DNA from: Candidatus Omnitrophota bacterium
GTDB taxonomy: Bacteria; Ratteibacteria; UBA8468; B48-G9; JAFGKM01
Assembly: GCA_023819365.1 (NCBI GenBank)
Contig: JAMWBP010000055.1
Span: forward strand, 1-5,696
DNA: 5,696 nucleotides
Direction: 5' to 3'
This document shows positions 1-5,696 of the stretch, piece by piece. Numbering within the stretch: the stretch's first letter is position 1; every line of letters begins with the position of its first letter. A program made the translations under genes and the position numbers. The notes beneath the pieces are model-generated. The model was not told the DNA's origin. It did not search any database and was given only the letters and a program-made list of their open reading frames with translations.

Positions 1-824
1 CCTTCTCTTTTCTCTATCTCTTTAAGCAGTGCCTTAAGCCGGTCTTCAAACTCTCCCCGGTATTTTGTTCCAGCAACAAGTGCCCCTATGTCCAGACCCA
101 ATATCCTCTTGTTTTTCAATGAATCAGGCACATCACCTGATACAATCCTTCTTGCCAGTCCTTCTACAATGGCGGTCTTACCTACACCTGCATCTCCTAT
201 CAATACAGGGTTATTCTTAGTTCTTCTGGAAAGCACCTGTATAACCCTTCTTATCTCATCATCCCTGCCTATAACAGGGTCAAGTTTACCTTTCCTTGCA
301 AGGTCAGTGAAATCTCTTGTGTATTTTTCCAGCACCTTGTACTTGTTTTCTGCTTCTCTATCCATAACTTTTTCTCCATTTCTCATCTGTTTTATTACTT
401 TTAAGACCCTATCTTTAAATATACCATATTTTTGAAGAATTTCAGATACACCTGAAAACTGCTCTGTCAGAGAAACAAAGAGGTGCTCAACACTTATATA
501 TTCATCTCCCATCACCTCTGCCTGGTTTTTTGCACCATTCAGCACCTGAGCAAGATTCTGGCTTATATAAAGATTACCTGAAACTCCAGGGCCTGTTACC
601 TCAGGTAGTTTTTCAAGTGCAAAATCTGTTTCTTCTCTTAATCGGGCTACATCCACACCCATCTGTTTTATAATATCTGAAATTGTCTCGTCTTCAAGGA
701 GAGAAGAAAGAAGATGGATTGACTCAACAACCTGATGTTTTCTTGTCTGTGCTATAGAATACGCCCTAATTATGGCTTCCTGTGCCCTGTTTGTGAAATT
801 CTCCTGTAAGTTTTCCATAGTCAT
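1..824 (-). CDS. clpB: ATP-dependent chaperone/disaggregase ClpB, N-terminal part (runs off window)
   Basis: This is the first 274 codons of a Hsp100 disaggregase; the 3' part lies beyond base 1. ClpB works as a cytoplasmic hexamer that threads aggregated proteins through its pore, together with DnaK. The frame is intact throughout. Residues about 7-150 form the Clp N-terminal repeat domain. A linker follows, then the start of the first AAA+ domain (motif [20 protein letters not shown] at 166-185). Walker A is GDAGVGKT at 210-217, with catalytic Lys216. The pore loop KYRGEFEDR (254-262) carries Tyr255. These positions lie four residues from those in E. coli ClpB. The wording around the linker and Walker A fits ClpB better than ClpC. 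Walker A reads GDAGVGKT, where ClpB usually has GEPGVGKT. An in-frame TAA directly precedes the ATG, so the start is 824 or the ATG two codons on (818). No Shine-Dalgarno is visible. A 43-nt gap separates it from the FHA gene, with no terminator. Confidence 0.95.
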   Translation of the reverse strand, partial: MTMENLQENFTNRAQEAIIRAYSIAQTRKHQVVESIHLLSSLLEDETISDIIKQMGVDVARLREETDFALEKLPEVTGPGVSGNLYISQNLAQVLNGAKNQAEVMGDEYISVEHLFVSLTEQFSGVSEILQKYGIFKDRVLKVIKQMRNGEKVMDREAENKYKVLEKYTRDFTDLARKGKLDPVIGRDDEIRRVIQVLSRRTKNNPVLIGDAGVGKTAIVEGLARRIVSGDVPDSLKNKRILGLDIGALVAGTKYRGEFEDRLKALLKEIEKRE

Positions 825-867
825 TTAGATGGGAAATAGAGGTAAAAAGTTACAGAATTTTTCAATT

Positions 868-1236
868 TTATTCTTCAAGGAATATAAATTCAATAGTTCC
901 TAACCTTATTTTATCGTTGTTCTGCAGAAGATATGGCTTCTTCACCTCAAGCCGCAACCCATTTACAAAAGTCCCAAAATTACTTCCCAGTCCTTTTGTT
1001 CCAATATCTTCAATGTACCACTTATCTTCCTTTTTTGTAAGTTTTGCATGAATCCTTGATACCTTTGCAAGGTCATTAATCAGTAACTTCTGAGACGCCT
1101 GCGGTAATTTGCTAAAAAGGGGATAGGATGGAATTGTTATATCATTGCTATTAATACGCCCTATATAAAATGTATCCTTACCTTCAAGTTTATACTCCCT
1201 CTCCATAAATGGATAGTTAAATACAAGTTTCGCCAT
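868..1236 (-). CDS. Small FHA-domain protein
   Basis: A 122-residue protein that is essentially one forkhead-associated (FHA) domain, a fold that binds phosphothreonine peptides. It has no signal peptide and no membrane segment, so it is probably cytoplasmic. Family landmarks are visible: IGR with Gly26 and Arg27, SRIHA at 60-64 with the phosphate-contacting Ser60 and His63, and a GSNFGTFVNG stretch ending at Gly93. Two spacings are odd. About 33 residues separate Arg27 from Ser60, where roughly a dozen are common. The usual compact D-[LI]-G-S-x-N-G-T loop is stretched here (EDIGTKGLGSNFGT, 76-89). The start is the ATG at 1236, because AAAGGAGGT lies 7 nt upstream. An in-frame TTG at 1254 would place that site inside the gene. 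It sits 4 nt after lgt and 43 nt before clpB. No kinase or phosphatase is visible in the window, so its partner is unknown. Confidence 0.88.
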   Translation of the reverse strand: MAKLVFNYPFMEREYKLEGKDTFYIGRINSNDITIPSYPLFSKLPQASQKLLINDLAKVSRIHAKLTKKEDKWYIEDIGTKGLGSNFGTFVNGLRLEVKKPYLLQNNDKIRLGTIEFIFLEE

Positions 1237-1240
1237 ATGT

Positions 1241-1978
1241 TTACCTCCTTTCAAAAAATATTTTCAACAACGATGTAACACCGATAATAAAAAGAAGTAT
1301 TGCTATTACCTGTGTGGGATAAAGTCCAATAAGGGTAGGAGATAGGTCCCCCCTTAATATATCCACAAGATACCTTACCAAAGAAAACCCTAACATATAG
1401 GATGAGAATACTATGCCGGGTTTAAGTCGTCTTTTATAAAGTGCCCTTAGAAAAAAGAAAAGCAGGATATACAGTGCTGAGTAATACAACTGAGTAGGAT
1501 GTACTTTTTTAACAGAAAAAGGGAATTTTACACCAAAAAATATATCTGTCGGCTTTCCATAACAGCAACCATTTAAGAAACATCCGAATCTTCCGATTGC
1601 CTGGCCTAAAGGAGTGGAAAGGGCAATGATATCAAGTAATTCTCTTAGGTTAAACTTTTTCATCCGGGAATAAACAATAAGAAATATAAGAACTGTAATC
1701 ACTGCCCCTTCAACCGCTAAGCCACCGTTTCTTATCCTGAGTATATCAAAGGGATTTCTGTAGTAATAGGATATATGGACTAATATATGTAAAGACCTGC
1801 CACCTATCAACCCCCAGACAACAACCCAGAATAAAAGATTTGAGATAAATTGAGTAGAATAACCCTGTTTATAAGCGGTCTTCTGGAATATAAAACCCCC
1901 AACAAGTACCCCTGCAGCGACAAATACACCATACCAGTATATAACAAAACTACCTATTTTTAGAAACTCCGGATGCAT
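1241..1978 (-). CDS. lgt: Prolipoprotein diacylglyceryl transferase Lgt
   Basis: A 245-residue inner-membrane enzyme that moves diacylglyceryl from phosphatidylglycerol to the lipobox cysteine of prelipoproteins, the first step of lipoprotein maturation. The protein starts MHPEFLKIGSFVIYWYG, as many Lgt proteins do. It has several strongly hydrophobic segments (about 11-35, 47-65, 85-104, 164-180, 190-205 and 221-240). The signature GRFGCFLNGCCYG lies at 129-141, with the arginine (Arg130) that matches the essential E. coli Arg143. HPTQLYY at 160-166 and LVRYLVDILRGD at 200-211 are further family blocks. The essential E. coli His103 sits in a GG-x-x-x-H-G block; the matching block here is GGLAVEG (85-91), with Glu90 in its place. 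The start at 1978 is supported by AGAGAGGG four bases upstream. A longer frame from a TTG at 2083 only adds residues over lspA. The last 29 nt of lspA overlap this gene. The product hands its substrate to LspA. Confidence 0.95.
   Translation of the reverse strand: MHPEFLKIGSFVIYWYGVFVAAGVLVGGFIFQKTAYKQGYSTQFISNLLFWVVVWGLIGGRSLHILVHISYYYRNPFDILRIRNGGLAVEGAVITVLIFLIVYSRMKKFNLRELLDIIALSTPLGQAIGRFGCFLNGCCYGKPTDIFFGVKFPFSVKKVHPTQLYYSALYILLFFFLRALYKRRLKPGIVFSSYMLGFSLVRYLVDILRGDLSPTLIGLYPTQVIAILLFIIGVTSLLKIFFERR
1243..1251 (-). promoter_or_regulatory. Ribosome binding site of the FHA gene, nested in the end of lgt
   Basis: AAAGGAGGT is a near-perfect anti-16S match seven bases before the ATG at 1236. 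The AGG-AGG pair is also the last two arginine codons of lgt, and the final T is the first base of its TAA stop. This decides the FHA start against the TTG at 1254. Confidence 0.85.
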
Positions 1979-2426
1979 ATTTCCCTCTCTTAAAATGGTT
2001 AACCAATACAATAAACACACCGGAAACAATACAAGTATCTGCAAGATTAAATACAGGCCAGATATGGAAATTGATAAAGTCAATTACAGCACCTATACTT
2101 ATTCTGTCTATAAGATTGCTTATAATTCCACCATCTATTAATCCCAAAGCAATAGCAATCTGTTTCTCCTTGACATATCTTTTAAGACAAAAGAAGATTC
2201 CCGTGGCGATAATGAAAGAAGCAATAACAATAAAGTTTCTTAAATTCAGGTTATTGAGAATTCCAAAACATAGGCCTCTGTTTTTCACAAGGGTAAAGGA
2301 GAAGTATCTGAATATGGAAAACGAACCGATGTCCGATAGAAATTGAACTACGAGATATTTGGACAATCTGTCAACAAAAACAGACAGAGAAACCGTTAAA
2401 AAAAACCATCTGTACTTATCTGCCAC
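1950..2426 (-). CDS. lspA: Lipoprotein signal peptidase (signal peptidase II)
   Basis: A 158-residue aspartyl peptidase of the inner membrane that removes the signal peptide of diacylglyceryl-modified prelipoproteins, the step after Lgt. Four hydrophobic segments can be seen (about 7-18, 63-80, 88-104 and 131-143). Family blocks appear in order: VDRLSK at 18-23, VKNRGLCFGI at 47-56, GGIISNLIDR at 99-108, VIDFINFH at 114-121 and WPVFNLADT at 123-131. The two catalytic aspartates are Asp116 and Asp130. The NRGLCFG block differs from the more common N-x-G-A-A-F-G, but its asparagine, glycine and phenylalanine are kept. The start is a GTG at 2426 with AAGGA five bases upstream. The beginning overlaps the end of the zinc-finger gene by 11 nt, and the end overlaps lgt by 29 nt. 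Its codons for Arg-Gly-Lys near the C terminus also form the lgt ribosome binding site. Confidence 0.96.
   Translation of the reverse strand: MADKYRWFFLTVSLSVFVDRLSKYLVVQFLSDIGSFSIFRYFSFTLVKNRGLCFGILNNLNLRNFIVIASFIIATGIFFCLKRYVKEKQIAIALGLIDGGIISNLIDRISIGAVIDFINFHIWPVFNLADTCIVSGVFIVLVNHFKRGKYASGVSKNR
1983..1990 (-). promoter_or_regulatory. Ribosome binding site of lgt
   Basis: AGAGAGGG lies four bases before the ATG at 1978, inside the lspA coding sequence. It decides the start against the longer frame from the TTG at 2083. Confidence 0.65.
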
Positions 2427-2769
2427 CTTTTTCCTTATCTCTTTGACAATTTATACAATATCTTGCATAGGGAAGTGCTTTTAATCTGGAAGAACTTATT
2501 TTTTTACCACAGGACTCACAGATCCCATAGGTATTCTTGTCTAATTTTTCTATTGCAATGTCTATCTTCTCAAGGATTTTTCTTTCTTCATCTGAAAGAT
2601 TAATATCAAGCCCTTTTTCAAATTCATCTGTACCATAATCAGCGATATGGGTAGGTATCCCTTTTTCACCGGAACCAATTCCTTCTTTGAGATACCCTAA
2701 ATTTTTAAAAATTCTCTCTTTTTCTCTATTTAAAAGTTCAAGGTAATACTTCTTATCTTTTTTATTCAT
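2416..2769 (-). CDS. TraR/DksA-family zinc-finger protein
   Basis: A 117-residue protein of the TraR/DksA (DnaK suppressor) family. Members bind in the secondary channel of RNA polymerase and alter initiation, in DksA together with ppGpp. The N-terminal part (about 3-28) and 57-78 are charged helices that should pair as the coiled coil. The connecting tip includes THIADYGTDEFE (40-51) with acidic residues Asp44 and Asp48. The C-terminal zinc finger has all four cysteines, C84-x2-C87 and C105-x2-C108, within the typical YGICESCG...ALPYARYCINCQ context. The length is shorter than E. coli DksA (151 residues) and nearer to the small homologues. The ATG has a strong AGGAGG six bases upstream. It follows archease by 10 nt and overlaps lspA by 11 nt. 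The polymerase role is inferred from the family. Whether it is ppGpp-responsive cannot be judged here, so I give no gene symbol. Confidence 0.92.
   Translation of the reverse strand: MNKKDKKYYLELLNREKERIFKNLGYLKEGIGSGEKGIPTHIADYGTDEFEKGLDINLSDEERKILEKIDIAIEKLDKNTYGICESCGKKISSSRLKALPYARYCINCQRDKEKGGR
2432..2436 (-). promoter_or_regulatory. Ribosome binding site of lspA
   Basis: AAGGA lies five bases before the GTG at 2426, inside the last codons of the zinc-finger gene. It supports the GTG start, for which there is no nearby ATG alternative in frame. Confidence 0.6.
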
Positions 2770-2775
2770 TTAGTT

Positions 2776-2781
2776 CCTCCT
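2776..2781 (-). promoter_or_regulatory. Ribosome binding site of the TraR/DksA-like gene
   Basis: AGGAGG lies six bases before the ATG at 2769. Its first two bases are shared with the TAG stop of archease, so a ribosome that ends archease is already at this site. Confidence 0.8.
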
Positions 2782-3190
2782 AAATATCAAATATTATCTT
2801 TGATGAGAAAATACCTTTTTCTTTTTTGACCTTAAGGTTGTGATATGTTGCTGCTTTTATCTCCCTTTTTACAGATACCTTTCTCCCTAACATCTCACAA
2901 TGAAGATTAAATATCTTCCCTTTTTTCTGGATATATATTTTTTTAATCTCTCCCCCTATCTTTTTAACATCCATATAGTATATCAACTCATTCAAAAATT
3001 TTACAAGCAACTCTTCAATTGTCTCACTGGACAATTCTATACTTATAATCTCCTCTATCCTTTCATATTGTGTAATTCCTGCCAGAAAATATAAGAGTTT
3101 AGTTGCATTGATAAATAACTCTTTGATATCTTTACCATATATCTTTCCACCTGTATCTGCAGTATGCTCAACTACCTCAAAGTTCTTCAT
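2780..3190 (-). CDS. Archease (RtcB RNA ligase activator)
   Basis: A 136-residue archease. In studied systems archease speeds the guanylylation of RtcB, the 3'-phosphate RNA ligase of tRNA splicing and RNA repair, and allows it multiple turnovers. The family start HTADTG lies at 9-14 with metal-binding Asp12. [14 protein letters not shown] (61-74) and [13 protein letters not shown] (109-121) match the two other conserved blocks. The protein ends in FDI, which gives the C-terminal Asp135 that the family needs for metal binding. I chose the ATG at 3190 because it places HTAD about ten residues from the N terminus, as is usual. A TTG at 3217 would extend the protein inside gyrA. The start overlaps the gyrA end by 14 nt. 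The only upstream site is a weak AAAAGAAG, so translation may depend on ribosomes finishing gyrA. No rtcB lies in the window. Confidence 0.93.
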   Translation of the reverse strand: MKNFEVVEHTADTGGKIYGKDIKELFINATKLLYFLAGITQYERIEEIISIELSSETIEELLVKFLNELIYYMDVKKIGGEIKKIYIQKKGKIFNLHCEMLGRKVSVKREIKAATYHNLKVKKEKGIFSSKIIFDI

Positions 3191-5621
3191 CTTCTTTTGA
3201 TACCAGAGCCATATCAACTATCGTATCACCAGGAGAAAGGTTGATAAGTTTAACCCCAAATGTATTTCTACCAACAGCCCTGATATCATCAACCTTCATC
3301 CTTATAATAATACCTCCCATAGTAATGAGCATAACTTCATCCCCGGGCCTTACTGATTTGATACCTACCACATAACCATTCCTTCCGCCTGTCTTTATAT
3401 CTATAATGCCTTTGCCTCCTCTGTGCTGTCTCCTGTAGTGGTGTACCATTGTCCTTTTGCCAAAACCCTTTGATGTGGCTGTAAAAAGAGACCTCTCTTT
3501 CTCTTCTGGTGGGCATATCTCACAGCCAACAACCTCATCTTCTTTCTTTTTAAACCTTATCCCTATTACCCCTATTGCTGCTCTGCCAACTGGTTTTACC
3601 TCTTTTTCTGAAAACCTTATGCCAAGTCCGTGCCTTGTACTTAAAAAGACATCCTGAGTTCCATCTGTAAGGTGGACATCTATAAGTCTATCTTTTTCTT
3701 TCAATCCTATACCTATAATCCCACCTTTTCTTGGTCTGCTGTAAGAATTTAATGTGGTCTTTTTTACCATACCATTTTTAGTAATCATCAGGAGGAATTT
3801 GTCCTCTGAAAATTCCTTTACCGGTATTACCGCTGATATTTTCTCTCCTGGGTCTATCCTTAAAAGATTTACTATAGGTTTGCCCTTAGCACTCCTTCCT
3901 GCTTCAGGGATAAGATACCCCCTTAACCAGTGAACCATACCTTTCTCTGTAAAAAAGAGTATTGTATCAACCGTAGAGCAGATAAAAAGATGTTTAACAA
4001 AGTCCTCTTCCTTTGTTTTTACACCTACCATACCTTTTCCACCCCTTCTCTGTCTTCTGTATGCATCTAAAGGGCTCCTCTTTATATACCCCTCAGAAGA
4101 GACAGTAACAACAATATCCTCTGGTCTGACAAGGTCCATCTCATCAAATTCCTCAATAGGGGTTCCTATCTCTGTCTTCCGCTTATCTCCATATTTTTTC
4201 TGAATCTCTCTTAGTTCCTGTTTTATAATCGTCTTCACCTTTTCTTCACTGGCAAGTATCTCTTTTAGTTCCTTTATGGTCTTTGCCAGTTGCTCTTTCT
4301 CTTCCATTATCTTTTCTCTTTCCAGCCCTGTGAGTCGGGACAGTGGCATTGCAAGGACTGCCTGTGCCTGTTTTTCGCTCATCTTGAATTTTTTCACAAG
4401 TCCGTCCCTCGCATCTTCAACTGTTTTAGAATTTCTGATAAGGGTAATGACCTTATCAAGATTATCAAGGGCGATAATAAGTCCTGAAACAATATGGTCC
4501 CTTTCCTCTGCCCTGCGAAGTTCATATCTGGTACGCCTGAGTATAATCTCCTTTCTGTGGTCCAGAAAGAGTTCCAGCATCTGTTTTATATTAAGTAGTT
4601 TCGGTTGCTGGTTAACAAGCGCAAGATTGATTATGCCATATGATGACTGAAGTGCAGTATATTTATATAACTGGTTAATGATAATATCTACATCTTCTCC
4701 TTTTCTTACTTCAAGTACTATCCTCATACCTTCCTTGTCTGACTCATCCCTTACCTCAATAATACCATTGATTTTATTTTCCTCTACCAGTCCTGCTATC
4801 TGTTCCACAAGCCGTGCTTTATTCACTTCATAAGGGATCTCTTTTATAACTATTGCCTCTTTTTTACTGCTTTCTTCCTCAACCTCTACCTTCCCTCTTA
4901 TTGTTATTATCCCCTTACCTGTGGTGTATGCTGCCCTGATTCCTTCTCTGCCACATATAATTCCACCCGTAGGAAAGTCAGGACCGGGAAGAATTGTCAT
5001 AATCTCTTCTATTGTAATATCCGGACTTTCTATTACCTTTATTAAAGCATTCACCACCTCTACGATGTTATGGGGAGGAATATTTGTTGCCATACCAACA
5101 GCAATACCTGAAGAACCATTTATAAGAAGATTTGGTATCCTGCTTGGTAAAACTACAGGTTCTAAAAGCGATTCATCAAAGTTTGGGATGAACTCTACTG
5201 TTTCTTTCTCTATATCAGCAAGTAATTCCATAGCAAGATGTGTAAGGCGTGCCTCTGTATATCTCATAGCAGCAGGTGGGTCTCCATCTATTGAGCCAAA
5301 GTTTCCCTGTCCTTCTATCAGTGGATATCTTAAAGAGAAGTCCTGTGTCATCCTTGCTATTGACTCATATATAGGGGCATCACCATGGGGATGATATTTC
5401 CCCATTACCTCACCTACTATTCTTGCGGACTTCTTGAATGGTTTGCCCGGCTCCACACCAAGTTCAAGCATACCATAAAGTATTCTTCTGTGGACTGGCT
5501 TAAGCCCATCTCTGACATCAGGCAATGCCCTCCCAATGATTACGCTCATTGCATAATCAATGTATGATGTCTTCATCTCCTCTTCAATACCAACCGGGAT
5601 AATCTTCTCTTCTTCTCCCAT
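3177..5621 (-). CDS. gyrA: DNA gyrase subunit A
   Basis: An 814-residue, complete GyrA, the subunit that cuts and rejoins DNA while gyrase adds negative supercoils using ATP bound by GyrB. The length is close to B. subtilis GyrA (821). The N-terminal breakage-reunion domain carries the catalytic Arg120-Tyr121 in AAMRYTEAR and the DNA-intercalating Ile173 in [13 protein letters not shown]. The C-terminal domain carries the GyrA box QRRGGKG at 524-530, which marks gyrase and not topoisomerase IV. Five further blade repeats follow: AGRSAKG 574-580, RPRKGG 629-634, VGRAAIG 678-684, QHRGGKG 732-738 and VGRNTFG 783-789. Together they make the six-bladed DNA-wrapping pinwheel. The acidic tail is very short (KEDEEL). 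The quinolone region reads [11 protein letters not shown] (77-87), with Ala82 at the position of E. coli Ser83. AGGAG six bases before the ATG supports the start. gyrB is not in the window. Confidence 0.98.
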   Translation of the reverse strand: MGEEEKIIPVGIEEEMKTSYIDYAMSVIIGRALPDVRDGLKPVHRRILYGMLELGVEPGKPFKKSARIVGEVMGKYHPHGDAPIYESIARMTQDFSLRYPLIEGQGNFGSIDGDPPAAMRYTEARLTHLAMELLADIEKETVEFIPNFDESLLEPVVLPSRIPNLLINGSSGIAVGMATNIPPHNIVEVVNALIKVIESPDITIEEIMTILPGPDFPTGGIICGREGIRAAYTTGKGIITIRGKVEVEEESSKKEAIVIKEIPYEVNKARLVEQIAGLVEENKINGIIEVRDESDKEGMRIVLEVRKGEDVDIIINQLYKYTALQSSYGIINLALVNQQPKLLNIKQMLELFLDHRKEIILRRTRYELRRAEERDHIVSGLIIALDNLDKVITLIRNSKTVEDARDGLVKKFKMSEKQAQAVLAMPLSRLTGLEREKIMEEKEQLAKTIKELKEILASEEKVKTIIKQELREIQKKYGDKRKTEIGTPIEEFDEMDLVRPEDIVVTVSSEGYIKRSPLDAYRRQRRGGKGMVGVKTKEEDFVKHLFICSTVDTILFFTEKGMVHWLRGYLIPEAGRSAKGKPIVNLLRIDPGEKISAVIPVKEFSEDKFLLMITKNGMVKKTTLNSYSRPRKGGIIGIGLKEKDRLIDVHLTDGTQDVFLSTRHGLGIRFSEKEVKPVGRAAIGVIGIRFKKKEDEVVGCEICPPEEKERSLFTATSKGFGKRTMVHHYRRQHRGGKGIIDIKTGGRNGYVVGIKSVRPGDEVMLITMGGIIIRMKVDDIRAVGRNTFGVKLINLSPGDTIVDMALVSKEDEEL

Positions 5622-5627
5622 CTATAT

Positions 5628-5632
5628 CTCCT
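5628..5632 (-). promoter_or_regulatory. Ribosome binding site of gyrA
   Basis: AGGAG (minus strand) lies six bases before the ATG at 5621. It fixes the gyrA start, and the protein then begins a few residues before the conserved breakage-reunion domain. Confidence 0.8.
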
Positions 5633-5646
5633 ATAATGCAAATGTA

Positions 5647-5659
5647 ATAGTTTAACTAT
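5647..5659. repeat. Short inverted repeat in the gyrA leader
   Basis: Arms ATAGTT and AACTAT flank one central base, between the candidate -10 and the ribosome binding site of gyrA. The dyad is perfect over six bases per arm and could be a protein binding site. It is too short and AT-rich to be a terminator, and may be chance. Confidence 0.3.
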
Positions 5660-5668
5660 ATGTGATAA

Positions 5669-5677
5669 ATCATACCA
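5669..5677 (-). promoter_or_regulatory. Candidate extended -10 promoter element upstream of gyrA
   Basis: The minus strand reads TGGTATGAT about 48 bases before the gyrA ATG, which fits an extended -10 (TGn plus a TATAAT-like hexamer). The matching -35 position would fall at or just past the window edge, so it cannot be checked. The stretch is AT-rich and chance matches are likely. Confidence 0.25.
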
Positions 5678-5696
5678 CTACATCGTGCAATGAATT

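Noticed and set aside
1..824. ClpC or ClpA in place of ClpB
   Set aside because: The linker and the block before Walker A follow the ClpB pattern, and the Walker A and pore-loop positions are within four residues of E. coli ClpB. The middle domain that would settle it is outside the window.
825..836. CCCATCTA as a heat-shock sigma factor -10 for clpB
   Set aside because: It abuts the ATG, so a transcript would begin inside the gene, and no CTTGAA-type -35 lies at the right distance.
840..855. GTAA...TTAC as a terminator between the FHA gene and clpB
   Set aside because: A four-base-pair AT-rich stem with no following T run is not a credible terminator.
1237..1254. FHA start at the TTG at 1254
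   Set aside because: This would translate the ribosome binding site itself. The ATG at 1236 is spaced ideally from it.
1979..2083. Extended lgt start at a TTG, adding 35 residues
   Set aside because: The added part is only the shifted reading of lspA. The ATG at 1978 has a binding site and gives the usual Lgt N terminus.
2071..2346. Open frame on the plus strand opposite lspA
   Set aside because: It lies wholly antisense to a well-conserved lspA, has no ribosome binding site and reads as a mirror of the membrane protein codons.
4921..5394. Long open frame (157 codons) on the plus strand opposite gyrA
   Set aside because: It is antisense to the most conserved part of gyrA, has no recognisable domain and is explained by the codon bias of gyrA. 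The same applies to the plus-strand frames at 88-435, 4276-4650 and 3457-3657.
3177..5621. Topoisomerase IV subunit A (ParC) in place of GyrA
   Set aside because: A perfect GyrA box QRRGGKG and six blade repeats are present, which ParC proteins lack or degrade.

Overview
The window holds seven protein genes, all on the minus strand and packed almost end to end. It looks like one stretch of a bacterial housekeeping operon. Read in the direction of transcription (from high to low coordinates) the order is gyrA, an archease gene, a TraR/DksA-type zinc-finger gene, lspA, lgt, a small FHA-domain gene, and the 5' part of clpB, which runs off the window at base 1. I see no RNA gene, mobile element, CRISPR array or stretch longer than 300 bases without a gene.

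Layout: the gyrA leader (5622-5696) has a clear ribosome binding site, a weak extended -10 candidate and a small inverted repeat. gyrA overlaps archease by 14 nt. Ten nt separate archease from the traR/dksA-like gene, which overlaps lspA by 11 nt. lspA overlaps lgt by 29 nt, and 4 nt separate lgt from the FHA gene. A 43-nt gap then precedes clpB. Four of the ribosome binding sites lie partly or wholly inside the end of the preceding gene, which suggests translational coupling from archease to the FHA gene. clpB is the exception: it has no recognisable Shine-Dalgarno sequence.

Roles: gyrA encodes the DNA-cleaving subunit of gyrase. Archease is the activator of the RNA ligase RtcB. The TraR/DksA-like protein probably binds RNA polymerase. 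Lgt and LspA carry out the first two steps of bacterial lipoprotein maturation. The FHA protein is a predicted phosphothreonine-binding module. ClpB is a protein disaggregase. Apart from the lspA-lgt pair, the genes share no obvious pathway, so the cluster reads as a growth-related housekeeping operon and not as a dedicated system.

Organism: a bacterium with a moderately AT-rich genome (by eye), lysine-, glutamate- and isoleucine-rich proteins and frequent AGA/AGG arginine codons. The combination of archease, gyrA and a DksA-lspA-lgt block is unlike the usual E. coli or Bacillus arrangement. It would suit a little-studied lineage such as Omnitrophota or a neighbouring candidate phylum, but this placement is a guess from general impression.

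I found no convincing new biological system. The points most worth a second look are the inserted segments in the FHA domain, a glutamate at the position of the key histidine of Lgt, the Ala-Pro pair in the GyrA quinolone region, the archease gene overlapping gyrA, and the missing ribosome binding site of clpB.
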